Of a stretch of DNA of 64,000 nucleotides, positions 1 through 28,369 are shown piece by piece; within the stretch, counting starts at the first letter, position 1, and the number at the start of each line of letters is the position of its first letter. Source of the DNA: Tubiluchus corallicola (taxonomy: Eukaryota; Priapulida; Priapulimorpha; Priapulimorphida; Tubiluchidae); contig JAQGDQ010000110.1 in NCBI GenBank assembly GCA_030141605.1, positions 377,768 to 441,767 on the forward strand, read 5' to 3'. The position numbers and the translations under genes are program-made. The notes under the pieces are model-generated. The model was not told the DNA's origin. It did not search any database and saw only the letters and a program-made list of their open reading frames with translations.

Positions 1-616
1 ATGGCGAAATACATGTATATTTAAAATGTTATATAAATTTCTAAATCCGAATTTTTGAACGTTCATGTCATTTTGTGTTCAATTGATGCTACTTGTATAA
101 TGTGACGTCAACTCTTTTTCATCCTTTTCATTATTAAATTTATTACGTGTTTTATTGCCTACGCTATTTTTTTATTTGCTAAAGAACTATGCACAGCGTA
201 TCTTTATTTAAAAGGCGTGAAATCGTATTTTGAATAAGAAGATTCTGCCACACGCCACTTCTAATAAAAAGAAATCAAAATACTGCAGTTAATGATCTAC
301 TTGATATGTCTTGAAATGCTTATACCAATCTGGGAACACCTCCGCCAGTAACGTTTATTGAGTTCTTTCTTTAAATGTCCAACAGGTTTGGTTTCCATAT
401 AAATGAATCAAACCTAAAGCCTGGTTTGCATGTATAGATACTGTGTTCCGACATTTTCTTTTGCAATGTCACGAGACGGCGTCAGTTCTTAACGGAAGCG
501 CCGCGATGATAGTATTTTCTTATTACCATTTGAAAAAAATCATTGGCTGGGTACAGCAATTAAGTTTTTGTTTGACAAAAATAACAATTTTGTGCAAATT
601 TTTTATGTATTTGCAG
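1..616. other. Sequence upstream of the first recognised POMK exon
   Basis: No recognisable gene. AT-rich. A CRE-like TGACGTCA lies near 102-109. From 493 onward the reading frame of the POMK exon is open without an ATG, so this stretch may hold the 5' UTR, an unseen upstream coding exon, or the end of an intron (an acceptor-like TTTGCAG ends at 616). Confidence 0.4.
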
Positions 617-823
617 TTTATTGCTTGCTGTACGCAAATTCAAAGATGCCGTGGTTACCGATTAACGAACGCTCTAACAGATCAAACGATACCGACGTTA
701 GATGGAGAAATTCTTCTCACAATGTACAAGGAAACGGTAATGTCGAATCTTTGGCAGATGTTGAACGTGATAAGTTTATTAAGAATGAAGAAGATGAAAT
801 AAGAAAAGAGTTTGATAGCAAAG
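617..823 (+). CDS. POMK: POMK exon 1 (or first recognised exon): lumenal stem
   Basis: The donor AAG|GTGGGT at 824 leaves one base (phase 1), exactly what exon 2 needs to read Asp. The left limit is an acceptor-like CAG at 614-616; alternatively the exon extends left in frame, which would include a hydrophobic stretch suited to a signal anchor. ATG at 646 would give a protein with no membrane segment. It encodes a charged, weakly conserved stem ending EEDEIRKEFDSK. Confidence 0.65.
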
Positions 824-3800
824 GTGGGTTATATGGTATAAGTTACACTGACGTAAAAAATGTGTTTAAAAGGAAGTAAAGAAATTGGAGGTTATTGTAT
901 CATTGTTTTAATAGCTTTTAAGTTTTCTAATGACGTTGTAATAACTTATATAATTACCAGGAATCTCAAGCCCGAGATCTTTGATAGATTATAAGACTTT
1001 CGAATCTCGGGACGGCTATAATTATCACAGTGCTCCCGGGGTTAATGCAGCATGCAAATTTTGACAAAATACATGTGACATAAGGTTTGTTTATTAGCGC
1101 ACCTTGTACTACTTTTTTCGCAATTTTTACACATTTTTTTCTTAAAATTCGTCTAATCAAAATATTTTAATATTCTAATTAGAATTATTATAAATGTTTG
1201 TCAATTGTTACAATAGTTTAGTGTTTTTATACCATGATTTACAACGCTATTAATGTAGTGAGAACCCTTCTTCAAAAGATGTGACGTACATCTGATGTCA
1301 CACAGGTATTCAACGTCAGACAAGTAATCTGGCGCTGACTGTTATTTTCCCTGTTGATGTTTCTACATACGTTATGCTTGTTAGATATATAACAATAAGC
1401 TCTTATATTATCTATATCGGTATCACGGCTATGAACTCACTCGCATCACTACATTAACATAATGAAAGATAAGATAATATTATGATAAAAAATAATATGC
1501 ATATCTGGAATCTTCTCTTTGAATCAGTGTTTCTAGAAAACAGTAACTTATATGATTTAACCCTATAGCCTCCTTAATTATCATAAGTTACGCGAAGAAG
1601 CGAATACCAAGTTGTTAATTTCAAGATGACGCATTTTGACACGCCCGGTGACCGGGATTAATCCTTCTCATCCTGAAATTGAAATGAATCCCGTGACAGG
1701 ATCTTAACAATTGCCACGTGTGTTGTATTGTTATCGCACTACGCCTCGCTTTCAAGTAATGACGCAAAGAAATTGTTTCGACTGCTAGAAAATTGCAGGA
1801 CTTTATTTATTACTTGTTGATAATTTTGAAATTTAAAAATTGTAACTTTGACACCTACTTTGAACAACGACAGAAGAAAATTGAACATGATAAAACTAGT
1901 ATAGTCTTTCCTACTTTACAAGATGGTTTAGCTTCTATTTATGCTGACGGACAGTCATGGCTACTAAAGACGAATAAACTGTTTCACATATTTTTTTAAT
2001 TAATTTGTTTCCGTCTTTTAATTTTTGTGCATGTGGATGTTAGCATGTACAAACAAACCTAATGGGCTGTTCAAACATTTCAGAAGAGAAAGGTTTAGAA
2101 ACGTTGGAGAAGCATCTTGAGAGCTTCTGACAAGACCATGCAGGTGACAGATAGAGTACATCTGTAAAAAAAAAACTTTTCACTATTTCAGATACAGTGT
2201 GTGAGAACGGGACATTTTCTTTGCCAGGAATGTCGAAATGTCGTCAATGGCTTAAATGTTCCAATCTTAGGCGCACTTTCAAGCATCAATACGAGCTGGG
2301 CGAAGGCGGCACAAAACTTGTACGTATCTATGAAATCTCAATTTTCAGAATTTTGAAGACATGACCTTTTTATGGACTATGTTTTCATGCTGTTTGATTA
2401 TCAGAGAAGCGAGTAACTAGGTGGATAATGATATGTGATATAAAGGTCACAGTTAAACAAAGCCTGCCTTACCAGCAGGTGGATGGATGGCCGCGGGGAA
2501 ACCTACTTTATCAGTTCCACAAGTGGTTGGTTGTTTCAATATTTAATCTTATAGGATTAGCCTTGTGATAGATTCCTGTTACTGGCTTACTGATGCTGAA
2601 GTGTATATTAAAATAGAAAAATATTAGGCGTATATGGTTGACATTTAAGCAATCAGGTAGAATTTTTATCTATAATACTGTACTTATATTAAGTGTACAT
2701 TCGATTAGCCTATACCAATAACAGTTAAGTAGGCCTACACTGACCACTTAATTCTAGCTTGTAAATACGTGTACGACCTTTTAACATAAGATCGTTTGAA
2801 TTTTTCAAATGCAGTAGTAGGGTTTGCGTCTAGACATAGTTATTGATATTGCAAGCAACAATATGACAACTATGTAAAAGAACCCCCTTCTCTCGTTTTC
2901 TGCACTGAGTAACACTTTCGCTCACTGATACAGAACTAGTTTTTCTCTTAAAGCATGATAAATTCAATTTCATGTAATCCAGTTTTATAACTTATGAGAA
3001 GTTCAAAGTATGAGGACTTCTAGAAAATGAACGAGATTAAATGTGAGAGAAAACACTGCAGAATTCCAAATAGCAAAGGTGGTTGATCGGTTGTGCAAAC
3101 AGTTTCTGGTTTGAGAATACAATAATTCTAGCGAGGATTTTAATTGTTTTTGAATTTCAACCTTGAAAGAAGCAGGTGTGCAGTACTGTATTCCACATGA
3201 CAATTAACAGTTCTAGGGTCCCAGAGTAGGGTTATCACTCATCAGCAACTCCAGTTTCACAGGAAATTTAAAGCTACTAAGCTACTAGAAAGTATCAACG
3301 TAGATTCGAACCCAGAATTTTTGTATAGTGGCTGATTATGCTTACCACGGCAATGTTCTCTTGCTTTTATTGTTGAAAGGAGCGTGGAAACGATTCATTT
3401 TTTTGTTTTTGCGAAAAGTCACCCTGACAGGTAAATCAGGAACAGAGGTGTGTGTTACTCGAATATCTATTCAAACTGGGATTGTATAAAATTGGTCCTA
3501 GATAGAACATACATCTAAATGGGAGATAAAGGGGTTTTACTTATGATCAAGAATATTTTACTCAAAACAATTCGACTTTGTCAGCTATGAAGAACTGGAT
3601 TGTCGTGGAAAACTGCAGCACATTATTTTGCTCTTATAAACAAGCAAATTAGTGTGGGGTGACAGAAACGTTGCTCACCCTCAATAGAGGAAAGTACTTG
3701 CAGCACCCAGCAAAATGGAACTTTCGCCCCAATTCAAAGGCCAGATGAGGATATCTTTGTGCAACCAAATCAACAAAATGACACAAGAGGATTATGGAGC

Positions 3801-4973
3801 CAATTACTTATCCAATAAGTGCCAAGAACTGATGCTACAAAATGGAGTAATAAAACATTAACAGAAAGTGCATTACTATTTGATTATCATGCATTATAGC
3901 TCATTCATACTGAAGTGGTTCACTCAGGTTGGCTACAATATCCAAGCAACTACGTCATAACTTATCACCAGGCCCTATTTCTTACGATACTCAATGTAAG
4001 ACAGAAATATAGGTTGTTAATCATGCAAAAATATTAAGTCTAGTGCAATGTAACTGAAAGAGTTCAAAAACGAGCTCAAAATTGATCAGAATTATAACCA
4101 GTTAATATCCAATGGCTTTCAAATTTCATCTTTAACGTCACAGTGCAATTTAAATGATGTGGCAGCTGTATTACTTTGAATGATTCTTTTCAATGTAGGT
4201 GTGACGAAAAACTTCATCGTTGTTCGTCTTTTTTTCAGGTAAAAGCATCTGCGTGGAAGAGTCATGTCATTGCCTTGTTATACATCCGACCCAATTACTT
4301 TGAAGGTTATGACAGGGTGCTACACCACTATGTTCAGTTACAGAGCCATCCTCGTGTACTGCAAATTTTAGGGTATTGCGAGACAGAGCATGTCATTGCA
4401 GCAGAATATCACAAATTAGGTGATGCCACAAATGTAAGGCTGCATTTACCTGTGACAGAAAGTGTGACATCTCTCACGAAAAGATGCTTACAGTTGTGCA
4501 CAGATTACGTCGAAATAATTCAGCTTTTGCACAGCAGAGGGCTCTACCATTGCGACTCGGGCAGATTAGAGAAACTCTTGACTCAGTACCTGCTCACAGA
4601 AGACCTGAGATTAGTTCTTGGTGATTTAGATGATATAGAGGACATGACCACAAGATGCTCCTGGCAAGGTAAGCCGTTTGACCGAGACTGGGAGTTCGAA
4701 CCTCCCGAAGCCAAAGAGTGGAACGAAAAGGAGTGCAGAACAAATGAATGTAACGGGCGGCTAAGATTGTTGAAGATGAAAGCGGATGTGTGGAAGATTC
4801 ACGACGTCTGCTTACAGTTTTTAAATTCTAATGAAAAGAGTAGAAAGACGGATAATTTAGAACTAATCAAACCGCTGCATAAAATGTGTAAAAAACCACG
4901 ACCTGAAGATAGGACCACACCAGAAGAACTGTTACGAGTGTTACATGATATTCTGGCTAACATTAAGGTGTGA
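617..4973 (+). CDS. POMK: Protein O-mannose kinase (POMK/SgK196), three exons, 5' end unresolved
   Basis: Exons 617-823, 2192-2319 and 4239-4973 join in phase (exon ends in phase 1, then phase 0). Established knowledge: POMK is a type II ER membrane kinase that phosphorylates the 6-position of O-mannose in the GalNAc-GlcNAc-Man core of alpha-dystroglycan. What is seen: after a stem region comes CENGTFSLPG with paired cysteines, the glycine loop GEGGTKLV, LQILGYCETEHVIAAEYHKLG, the catalytic-loop equivalent HCDSGRLEKLL followed by QYLL, the metal-binding GDLDDIED, and KADVWKIHDVCLQFL near the C-terminus. All align in order with vertebrate POMK (GEGAVK, CDSNDLPKTL, NDLDAL, IDIWKIPD). Vertebrate VAPEQ is replaced by EPPEA. 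The sequence has 42 codons in exon 2 and 244 residues in exon 3, close to the family length for the kinase domain. The start Met and membrane anchor are not settled: the frame is open back to 493 and contains a hydrophobic run (FVQIFYVFAVYCLLYA) but no ATG before 646. Confidence 0.9.
824..2191 (+). other. POMK intron 1
   Basis: GT-AG intron of 1,368 bases. It holds a short inverted repeat (CCCGAGAT at 970 and ATCTCGGG at about 1001) and otherwise nothing recognised. Confidence 0.7.
2192..2319 (+). CDS. POMK: POMK exon 2: cysteine motif and glycine-rich loop
   Basis: Acceptor TATTTCAG at 2184-2191 and donor GTACGT at 2320. It encodes TVCENGTFSLPGMSKCRQW, then KHQYELGEGGTKL, matching vertebrate POMK HCPYGHFR, CSPWLSC and VGEGAVK. 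128 bases: two bases complete the codon from exon 1, then 42 codons. Confidence 0.9.
2320..4238 (+). other. POMK intron 2
   Basis: GT-AG intron of 1,919 bases ending in the polypyrimidine acceptor TTTTTTTCAG. Nothing else recognised. A TTCGAACCC at about 3305 looks like a lone tRNA B box but has no partner A box. Confidence 0.7.
4239..4973 (+). CDS. POMK: POMK exon 3: most of the kinase domain, stop codon
   Basis: It starts in phase 0 (VKASAWKSHVIAL) and ends at TGA 4971-4973. It carries the catalytic-loop Asp in HCDS, the metal-binding Asp in GDLDD, and the C-lobe KADVWKIHDV. 245 codons including stop. Confidence 0.93.
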   Translation, partial: VKASAWKSHVIALLYIRPNYFEGYDRVLHHYVQLQSHPRVLQILGYCETEHVIAAEYHKLGDATNVRLHLPVTESVTSLTKRCLQLCTDYVEIIQLLHSRGLYHCDSGRLEKLLTQYLLTEDLRLVLGDLDDIEDMTTRCSWQGKPFDRDWEFEPPEAKEWNEKECRTNECNGRLRLLKMKADVWKIHDVCLQFLNSNEKSRKTDNLELIKPLHKMCKKPRPEDRTTPEELLRVLHDILANIKV

Positions 4974-5341
4974 GGAACCAGGCAGGCTAGAATCAGAAAT
5001 CTTTAAATGTCTGAGAGGCAGTTTCTGTGAGCCATCTCAAGGTCTCCCCAAAATCATGGGAGCTTGCAGATTGTGAAAAGTAGGAACAGCATAGGAGAGG
5101 CATATGGCTTCTTTACAAAAATGCCGTATTTGTGTGCCCCTTTCAAAGAGGAACTACACCAAAAGCTAGCATGTAACAGGTTGTGTACAACTAACACGAC
5201 AATGCATACATGCATTGCAAGGACTCATTATTGTAGGCAGAAAGTGGAGACTCAAACGATCTGGGTCAGCCTACAACAACAATGCATTTTCTTAGAGGCG
5301 CTCCTATCTTTCCCCCAACGAGTGTTCTGTAGGCTTACTAA

Positions 5342-5702
5342 CAGGGGTGAGCATTCGAACATTCTAATTCCATTTAAACGAGTTTTACAGATTTGAATAT
5401 TTCAGAACTTCAACTACATGCGTTCTTTATCATTAAAACGTTTGAAACAGCATGCAATCAGCACAATTTAACTGCGATTTCTGTGCACAATTATTAAACA
5501 AATTAGTTGCCTTTTTTATTGCAGAATAAAATCAAGTAGTATTCACAATCTTTGTGAAACTGCTGTTCGTTAATGATTCAAAAATCTTGAAAACTGAATT
5601 TTACCCGGATTCGAAATCTCGAAATTCGGTTTGACTAGAGTTCGAAAGAGTACAATTTGATTTGATTAGAATTCGCTCTCTATTTGAGAATGCTCAACCC
5701 TA
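5342..5702. mobile_element. hAT-type MITE, 361 bp, with perfect 8-bp target duplication
   Basis: The left end reads CAGGGGTGAGCATTCGA and the right end, inverted, reads TAGGGTTGAGCATTCTC. The 8-bp direct repeat CTTACTAA flanks it exactly (5334-5341 and 5703-5710), the target-site length typical of hAT transposons. It has no transposase reading frame, so it is a non-autonomous element. The intact TSD suggests a fairly recent insertion. Confidence 0.85.
5525..5530 (+). promoter_or_regulatory. Candidate POMK poly(A) signal AATAAA inside the MITE
   Basis: This is the first AATAAA downstream of the POMK stop (552 bases away). Two ATTAAA variants at about 5433 and 5490 also lie within the MITE. 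No hexamer was seen between the stop and the MITE. Confidence 0.4.
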
Positions 5703-6079
5703 CTTACTAAACTGCACAATAAGGTCCAACTACTACGGCACTGATGTCACAATCAGGCTGGAGAAAAATGGCAATTCGCATGTGAAGTATTTGATGCAAT
5801 GGTGTGAAAAATACTTAAATTATGTTTTATAAATTTAATGTGGGGTTAAAATTAATTGTATAATTATCGCATTTGCACACGAACGTAGAAATATGAGCGA
5901 GCACTTATATTCCAAAGGACATGTCAGTGAACTGACATGAAAAGAAAATTAAAATCTATTCATTAAAGCAAGTACATCCTATTTTAAGGCTAAACTGCAA
6001 CAGCTTATCCATGAGTACAATGTATTAAACAAATGATTTAATATGGACAACTGCAAGATGAATGCAATTCCAATGTAGC

Positions 6080-6085
6080 TTTATT
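6080..6085 (-). promoter_or_regulatory. Candidate PI4KB poly(A) signal
   Basis: TTTATT on the plus strand (AATAAA on the minus strand), about 680 bases beyond the PI4KB stop codon. Confidence 0.35.
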
Positions 6086-6762
6086 ATGATTAGCATAATA
6101 ATATTAGTTACAATACTAGGCAACAATCAATATAATTCTCGCAGCAAGTAAAAGCAGCATCCAATAATAACAAGTAATTTATATAATATTTACAATGGCA
6201 AATAATCATAATTATAAAAAACTCCTTAAAAATATAATAATATATTTGATATATGTTAAGAATGCCACTATTATACAAAAATGAATATTCTTTCTGCTCA
6301 GTATTACACTGATGAAGGTACGGTTCCATAAAATTTTTGAGCGTATCAAAAATCTTGGCTTAGCGTTACCTTTTTGTACATATTATTCTGGCTTTTCACG
6401 TACAAAGAAGGGATAGCAAGTTTTTTAACAGGATACAAGCTTTGCATAAGTCAATAGGTAAGTGATTGATTACAAAAGTCATTTAAAACACACTCCAAGC
6501 GTGACAGGATTTTGGAAAACTAGACAGTGGACAGCAGTCAAAAGTTATTACTTTCTGCATGATTTTATACACTTTAAAGCCTTATGGGACATACTCCATT
6601 TTATGACCCATTGAGAGCGACAAGTAAAAATTTCCTCTAATTGTACTCTGCTCCATTGCACATTAATGGTAAAATTAATGTAAAGACACTGCACAAAATG
6701 TACACAGTTGCAGCAGCATCGGGCCGATGCAACGTAACTGTTGTTATTGTCTGTAAACACTA

Positions 6763-24024
<17,262 letters not shown>

Positions 24025-24379
24025 CAGCAGGGATCGACTGAATTCATTATCGCAGACAGACGTTAGTTAACAGCATCATCTCACCTGTGTCATTCACAAA
24101 AATAAGTATATAATTAGTGCCCATTTATACGACATTCGAGACTAAGTGCAGTAACATAGGCGTAAGTTTGTGATTTGCAATTGCTGATTAAATAAAGTTG
24201 CATAACACCCATAATAACTATCTCAAATTCATGCATAAGAACGGCTGGTTTTTGTCTTTAATTTTAATAGGAATCTGGACTGCAGATTACCACAGTTTCT
24301 AATAAATGCCTAAAATAAGGAAAATGAAAATTCATATTGTTACATTATATTTTGTTTCAATCGTTTTGATATTTTGAAG

Positions 24380-25330
24380 TTGAGATAAAGTACATCAATA
24401 CCAGGCAAAGTAGGATCATCAAAGAAGCAGTCCACTGATTTTAGCAAGACAATAGATTAGAAATGACTGAATGATGTGGAAGTGAACCAATTTGGGACTT
24501 ACTTCAAATTGGATGAGAAAAATCAGAATCTCATCCCACACACGGTTTCAAAGCATTTGACAAATACTGATGACAAAGATAAGGGGCGAAGATCATCACA
24601 TGATGGACACATGTTTGACAGTTTAGAGATGGGATTAACATTATAGTAAAGACAACATTGGGGAAGGATTTCAAAATAAAGCCATGAACTTCAACGGGTC
24701 CTGTAGCCTTAAATGGTGTTAAGTTAACAAGCTAAATATATACATCATTCATACTGAATTTAATGTCATTCAGAAAATCGGCATTCCAACCAGAAGAAGG
24801 AATAGGCAAGGCATTATAATCAGACTCATGTGTGAAGAAAAATGTAAAGTGACAATAATTGTAGAAGTGACCTTTTCAGGACAAGTAACAACATCATCAT
24901 TCAAATCTTTAATGCAATTAATACGGTTAGGAGGCTTCAAGAAGTATTTACTACACCTGAAGAACTTCTTGCCATTTTTGCTCAACCTACTTGCAACTCT
25001 ATTTTCATATGTCATCCTTGCATGGCGAATAGACAACCTTAACTGCTGGGATTGTCTGGTACACTTAGCATGAGCGTTAGCCAAATTAGTACAGCTCCAG
25101 TCTCCAAAGTTTAAGCTTCTTACTTTGATTTAGCTTGATAGACACACTTATCATATTCTTGGAGCACACACGAGCTTTTAGAGATAGAGATTCCTCTTAT
25201 TGGGACAAAATTATCAACAGCATAGTTGTACAAGTGGAGGAAAAAAATCCAAGCCTTAATTACATCACAGCTGCACATCTCTTGACGCCAGTCAATGTTG
25301 CACTTAACTGATTTACCAGAAGTGCTGAGA
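24380..25330 (-). mobile_element. Decayed non-LTR retrotransposon (endonuclease-RT linker and start of RT)
   Basis: On the minus strand, frames broken by stops and shifts encode YENRVASRLSKNGKKFFRC, then later LTPFKATGPVEVHGFILKSF and DLRPLSLSSVFVKCFE. These are the usual order of the linker (kkFwrY), FKATGPDG and RPISLt-K-FE motifs of CR1/RTE-type reverse transcriptases. Multiple frameshifts make it non-functional. Confidence 0.75.
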
Positions 25331-26754
25331 ACTAATCAGAAAAACCTACTTGTTCGCATTCTTCTACCACGGATTTGAAGTTCCCACGTAATATTCTAAA
25401 TTCCAAAAATCATGGAAGTACACTAATATGCGAAAGTAAACAAAATGGGCAAATTCTTACTAGTCTTCTGCCATATTGAAAAGAAAAGTGGGCTGGACAC
25501 GCATTTTCGAAATACATGCATGCTAGCCTTGCTGGTCGCTTTGCATTGTAATCTCGCAGTCAGTTCAGTGAAGAGCACTACGAACGACCAGGACTACAAT
25601 AGGTACTTGCACAATTAGATTAAAGGAAAAGCCAAGTCTCTCTCTCTCAGGCAGTTGAGTTAGTTGTAATACCTGAAAAAATATCAGGAAGCTTCAGCAA
25701 TAAAATTATTATGTGTCTTGTGCAATTTGTCGAATCAATTTAAAGTCCAGATTAGTTTGCTCTTCAGTTGGGCTCGCTCATTTTGAATAAAACTGCCGTT
25801 ATCCGGTTACTATGCAATATTAATACCTATCCTGCCCGTTGTTTAAGCAAAGCGACAATAATACTATGCATATTTTTTGCTCTTTGGTGATTCTTGTTGC
25901 ACACCATGTGATGAAATCCAGTTACTGACAGTAGTATAACATCCTCCAGCTCAGATAGTTAATGCCAACAAAGTAATAGAATAATCAATTTTATAAGCTA
26001 AACCTGAACTCTATAAGCCAGGTATTCCACGACCTCGCCGCCCAGCACGTATTGTACGTTCGCTACTTCACAGAATTAACCTGTAAATAAAATAAAGCCA
26101 ACGCCTAGAATTTTTTCAAATGTTATATAAAATGCCTTTGCTATCCAGCAGATTACGTCTTTTTTTCAAATATGATGGCAGCAAAGTTCGTTTGGCGTGA
26201 GAGAAAAATGATTTAAATTTCTTTTGCATTTCCAAGCAAGGCATTTTATTTGTGTATATGAAGTGGTAATTTCAATGTTTTTATGTGTATATTTAAATAC
26301 AGTAAACGTTGTTCGAGGATTGGTTTTTCCTCTAAACAAAACTGTTTTAAAGCACAGAAAACACTGTTCCTACAGTGTTTACATAAAGTCAAAAAATGCA
26401 TCTTGAAATTTTGCATCACCTATTTTATTTGTACAGAACTTGTATTAGCAGTAAAGTTGTACAAAACTTGAAAATTTAGTCTTTCAAGACGATCGCTAAG
26501 TTCAGCCATTTTAACAGTGCATTGACTATTTGAAACAATTTTGTGTAAACTTCTGAAAAATAAGCGATCAGAGCATTCGTAGTGCGCACTTCACTAAGGA
26601 AATGTAGAGATTACTTAAAAATGTATTATTGGTATAATTGTAAAATAAACATTATAATTAATATTTTTAGCATTTATTTTGATGAATGATTATTGGCTCA
26701 GCAAACAACCGAAATTAATTCATATTTTTATAATAAGCATAGTACAACATAATA

Positions 26755-26906
<152 letters not shown>

Positions 26907-27405
26907 TCTTAATTGTAAAATTAAATAAAGTTGAATAAATCGATTTTGTAACAATCAAAACAAATGATTCCACAGCGAGCCTTTAATGTACTTAAAAAAA
27001 GAGTCCTAAAGTTACAAATAGATGACCTAAAAATTTATAAGGAAAACAAATTCTTTTCTCTTTTTCACATGATTTTTTTTTAAATTAACAAAATTTCATT
27101 TTGGATAACCACAGTAAAATGTACATAGTTTTAGACGTAGCGATTTTTAGATGAATTTGAAATCTGTAGTTAATCATGCCTTTCGTATCATATAGCCTAT
27201 ATATGCAAAAATATGACTTATAGGACCTATTCGCTAAGATTTAGAGTAGTACGATTAAGAAAAAACTTATGTTATTAAATATGTAACTATAATACCTTCA
27301 TTAATAATAATTATGAAGATACAAAACACGCAAATCACAAGCTATAACTAAGATCGTCAGACGTACTGAATCTACTGAATCAATCACTGATTCATTCCTT
27401 TATAA

Positions 27406-27597
27406 CTGGACTACTGTAATGCATTACTCTTTAATGTTTCAAAAAACTCTGTAAATAAACTACAAAAAATTCAAAATTCTGCAGTTAGAGTGATCGTGTA
27501 TTTGCGCAAGTGTGATCACATAACTCCAACATTACGGGCCTTGCGCTGGCTTCCGATGCAATCTAAAATCAAATTCAAAATTGCTCTGCTGGCATAG
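27406..27597 (+). mobile_element. Non-LTR retrotransposon fragment (C-terminal RT region)
   Basis: One open frame reads LDYCNALLFNVSKNSVNKLQ, then KIQNSAVRVI and DHITPTLRALRWLPMQSKI. This matches the LDYCNSLL, LQrvQNsAaRli, HItPvLreLHWLPv series found after the YxDD domain of CR1/Jockey/RTE-type LINEs. Isolated, no flanking LINE sequence. Confidence 0.8.
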
Positions 27598-27623
27598 TCA
27601 AGCCCCGTGCTATGTGATAGACT

Positions 27624-27629
27624 TTTATT
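27624..27629 (-). promoter_or_regulatory. Candidate poly(A) signal of the PAN/C-type lectin gene
   Basis: TTTATT on plus (AATAAA on minus) about 340 bases beyond the stop codon. Confidence 0.3.
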
Positions 27630-27968
27630 TTTATTTTTTAATTTAAAATTTTAAGGCTTTTCTTTAAGAAGCTATAGTGTGTATGATTTAGGTTTTGTAA
27701 AATCGTCGGTTTTTTTCGAAGTACTCCAGCTTTTTAAATACTAGTATTTTTACAACGTAAAGCGACACTGAGCATTTTTATATGCATGTATAAAAATATA
27801 TACATGTAATATACAATAATATACATGTAATTGTATCTGCATGTATATAATTGCATGTATAATAATAATAATATAACATACAAACAAAATTTCTATTTTA
27901 AAAAGATTTTATCAAGCCAAGAGAATAAATTTCTAATAAAAATTGCTCTCACGATAATTTAAAGTCAT

Positions 27969-28369
27969 TTACGGAAATCGTTCGCACACATACGACATGA
28001 TCGAATTTTCATTTATATCGTTAAAGTGCTCTAATGACACTATCTGAAGATGATGTTCTTCTCCTTCAGAATTGTTCGGCTCGCCATCACCCCACATTGT
28101 CCATCCAACCTCTCCTACTGGTCGTCCGGTCGCAGACCATATCCAAGTGGCTTCTTCATCCTTATCTGTTCCGCTAGTCCACCAGCTGAGAGTCGGATCT
28201 TTACTGTGTACAAAAGACAACTCGGTTGGTGTTTCAATGCTGACCAGGTCTGAGCCTTTGTCCAAGCAGTTTTGCCGTGCCTCACTCCAAGTGGCAGTTG
28301 AACTATAACTAAAGAAGTAACAAGCTCCACGGAACTCTTCAAACTCAGCTGGACAATGTCCTGTGTTAC
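27969..28369 (-). CDS. PAN/C-type lectin gene exon 2 (lectin domain, stop)
   Basis: Acceptor TTATTACAG ending at 28370, TAA at 27971-27969. It encodes the whole lectin domain (132 residues plus stop). Confidence 0.9.

Larger units (their letters stand above)
4974..6762. other. Convergent interval between POMK and PI4KB 3' ends
   Basis: It contains the presumed 3' UTRs of both convergent genes, one hAT-type MITE (5342-5702) and candidate poly(A) signals on each strand. An open frame at 5064-5396 has no coding character and runs into the MITE. Confidence 0.6.

Noticed and set aside
443-802. 119-residue frame overlapping the POMK first exon
   Set aside because: It is in a different frame from the one that splices in phase into exon 2 and shows no POMK similarity.
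970-1008. Hairpin CCCGAGAT...ATCTCGGG as a possible ncRNA
   Set aside because: Only an 8-bp stem with a long loop; insufficient support.
3295-3330. TTCGAACCC string as part of a tRNA or SINE
   Set aside because: No convincing A box within 30-60 bases on the corresponding strand.
4690-4712. tRNA B-box-like palindrome GGGAGTTCGAACCTCCC
   Set aside because: Lies inside conserved POMK coding sequence and has no A box at the right distance.
5064-5396. 110-residue plus-strand frame after POMK
   Set aside because: Starts in the 3' flank, runs into the hAT MITE, no recognisable domain.
28050-28342. Other open frames across the lectin exon
   Set aside because: Shadows of the lectin-domain reading frame, which alone matches the family.
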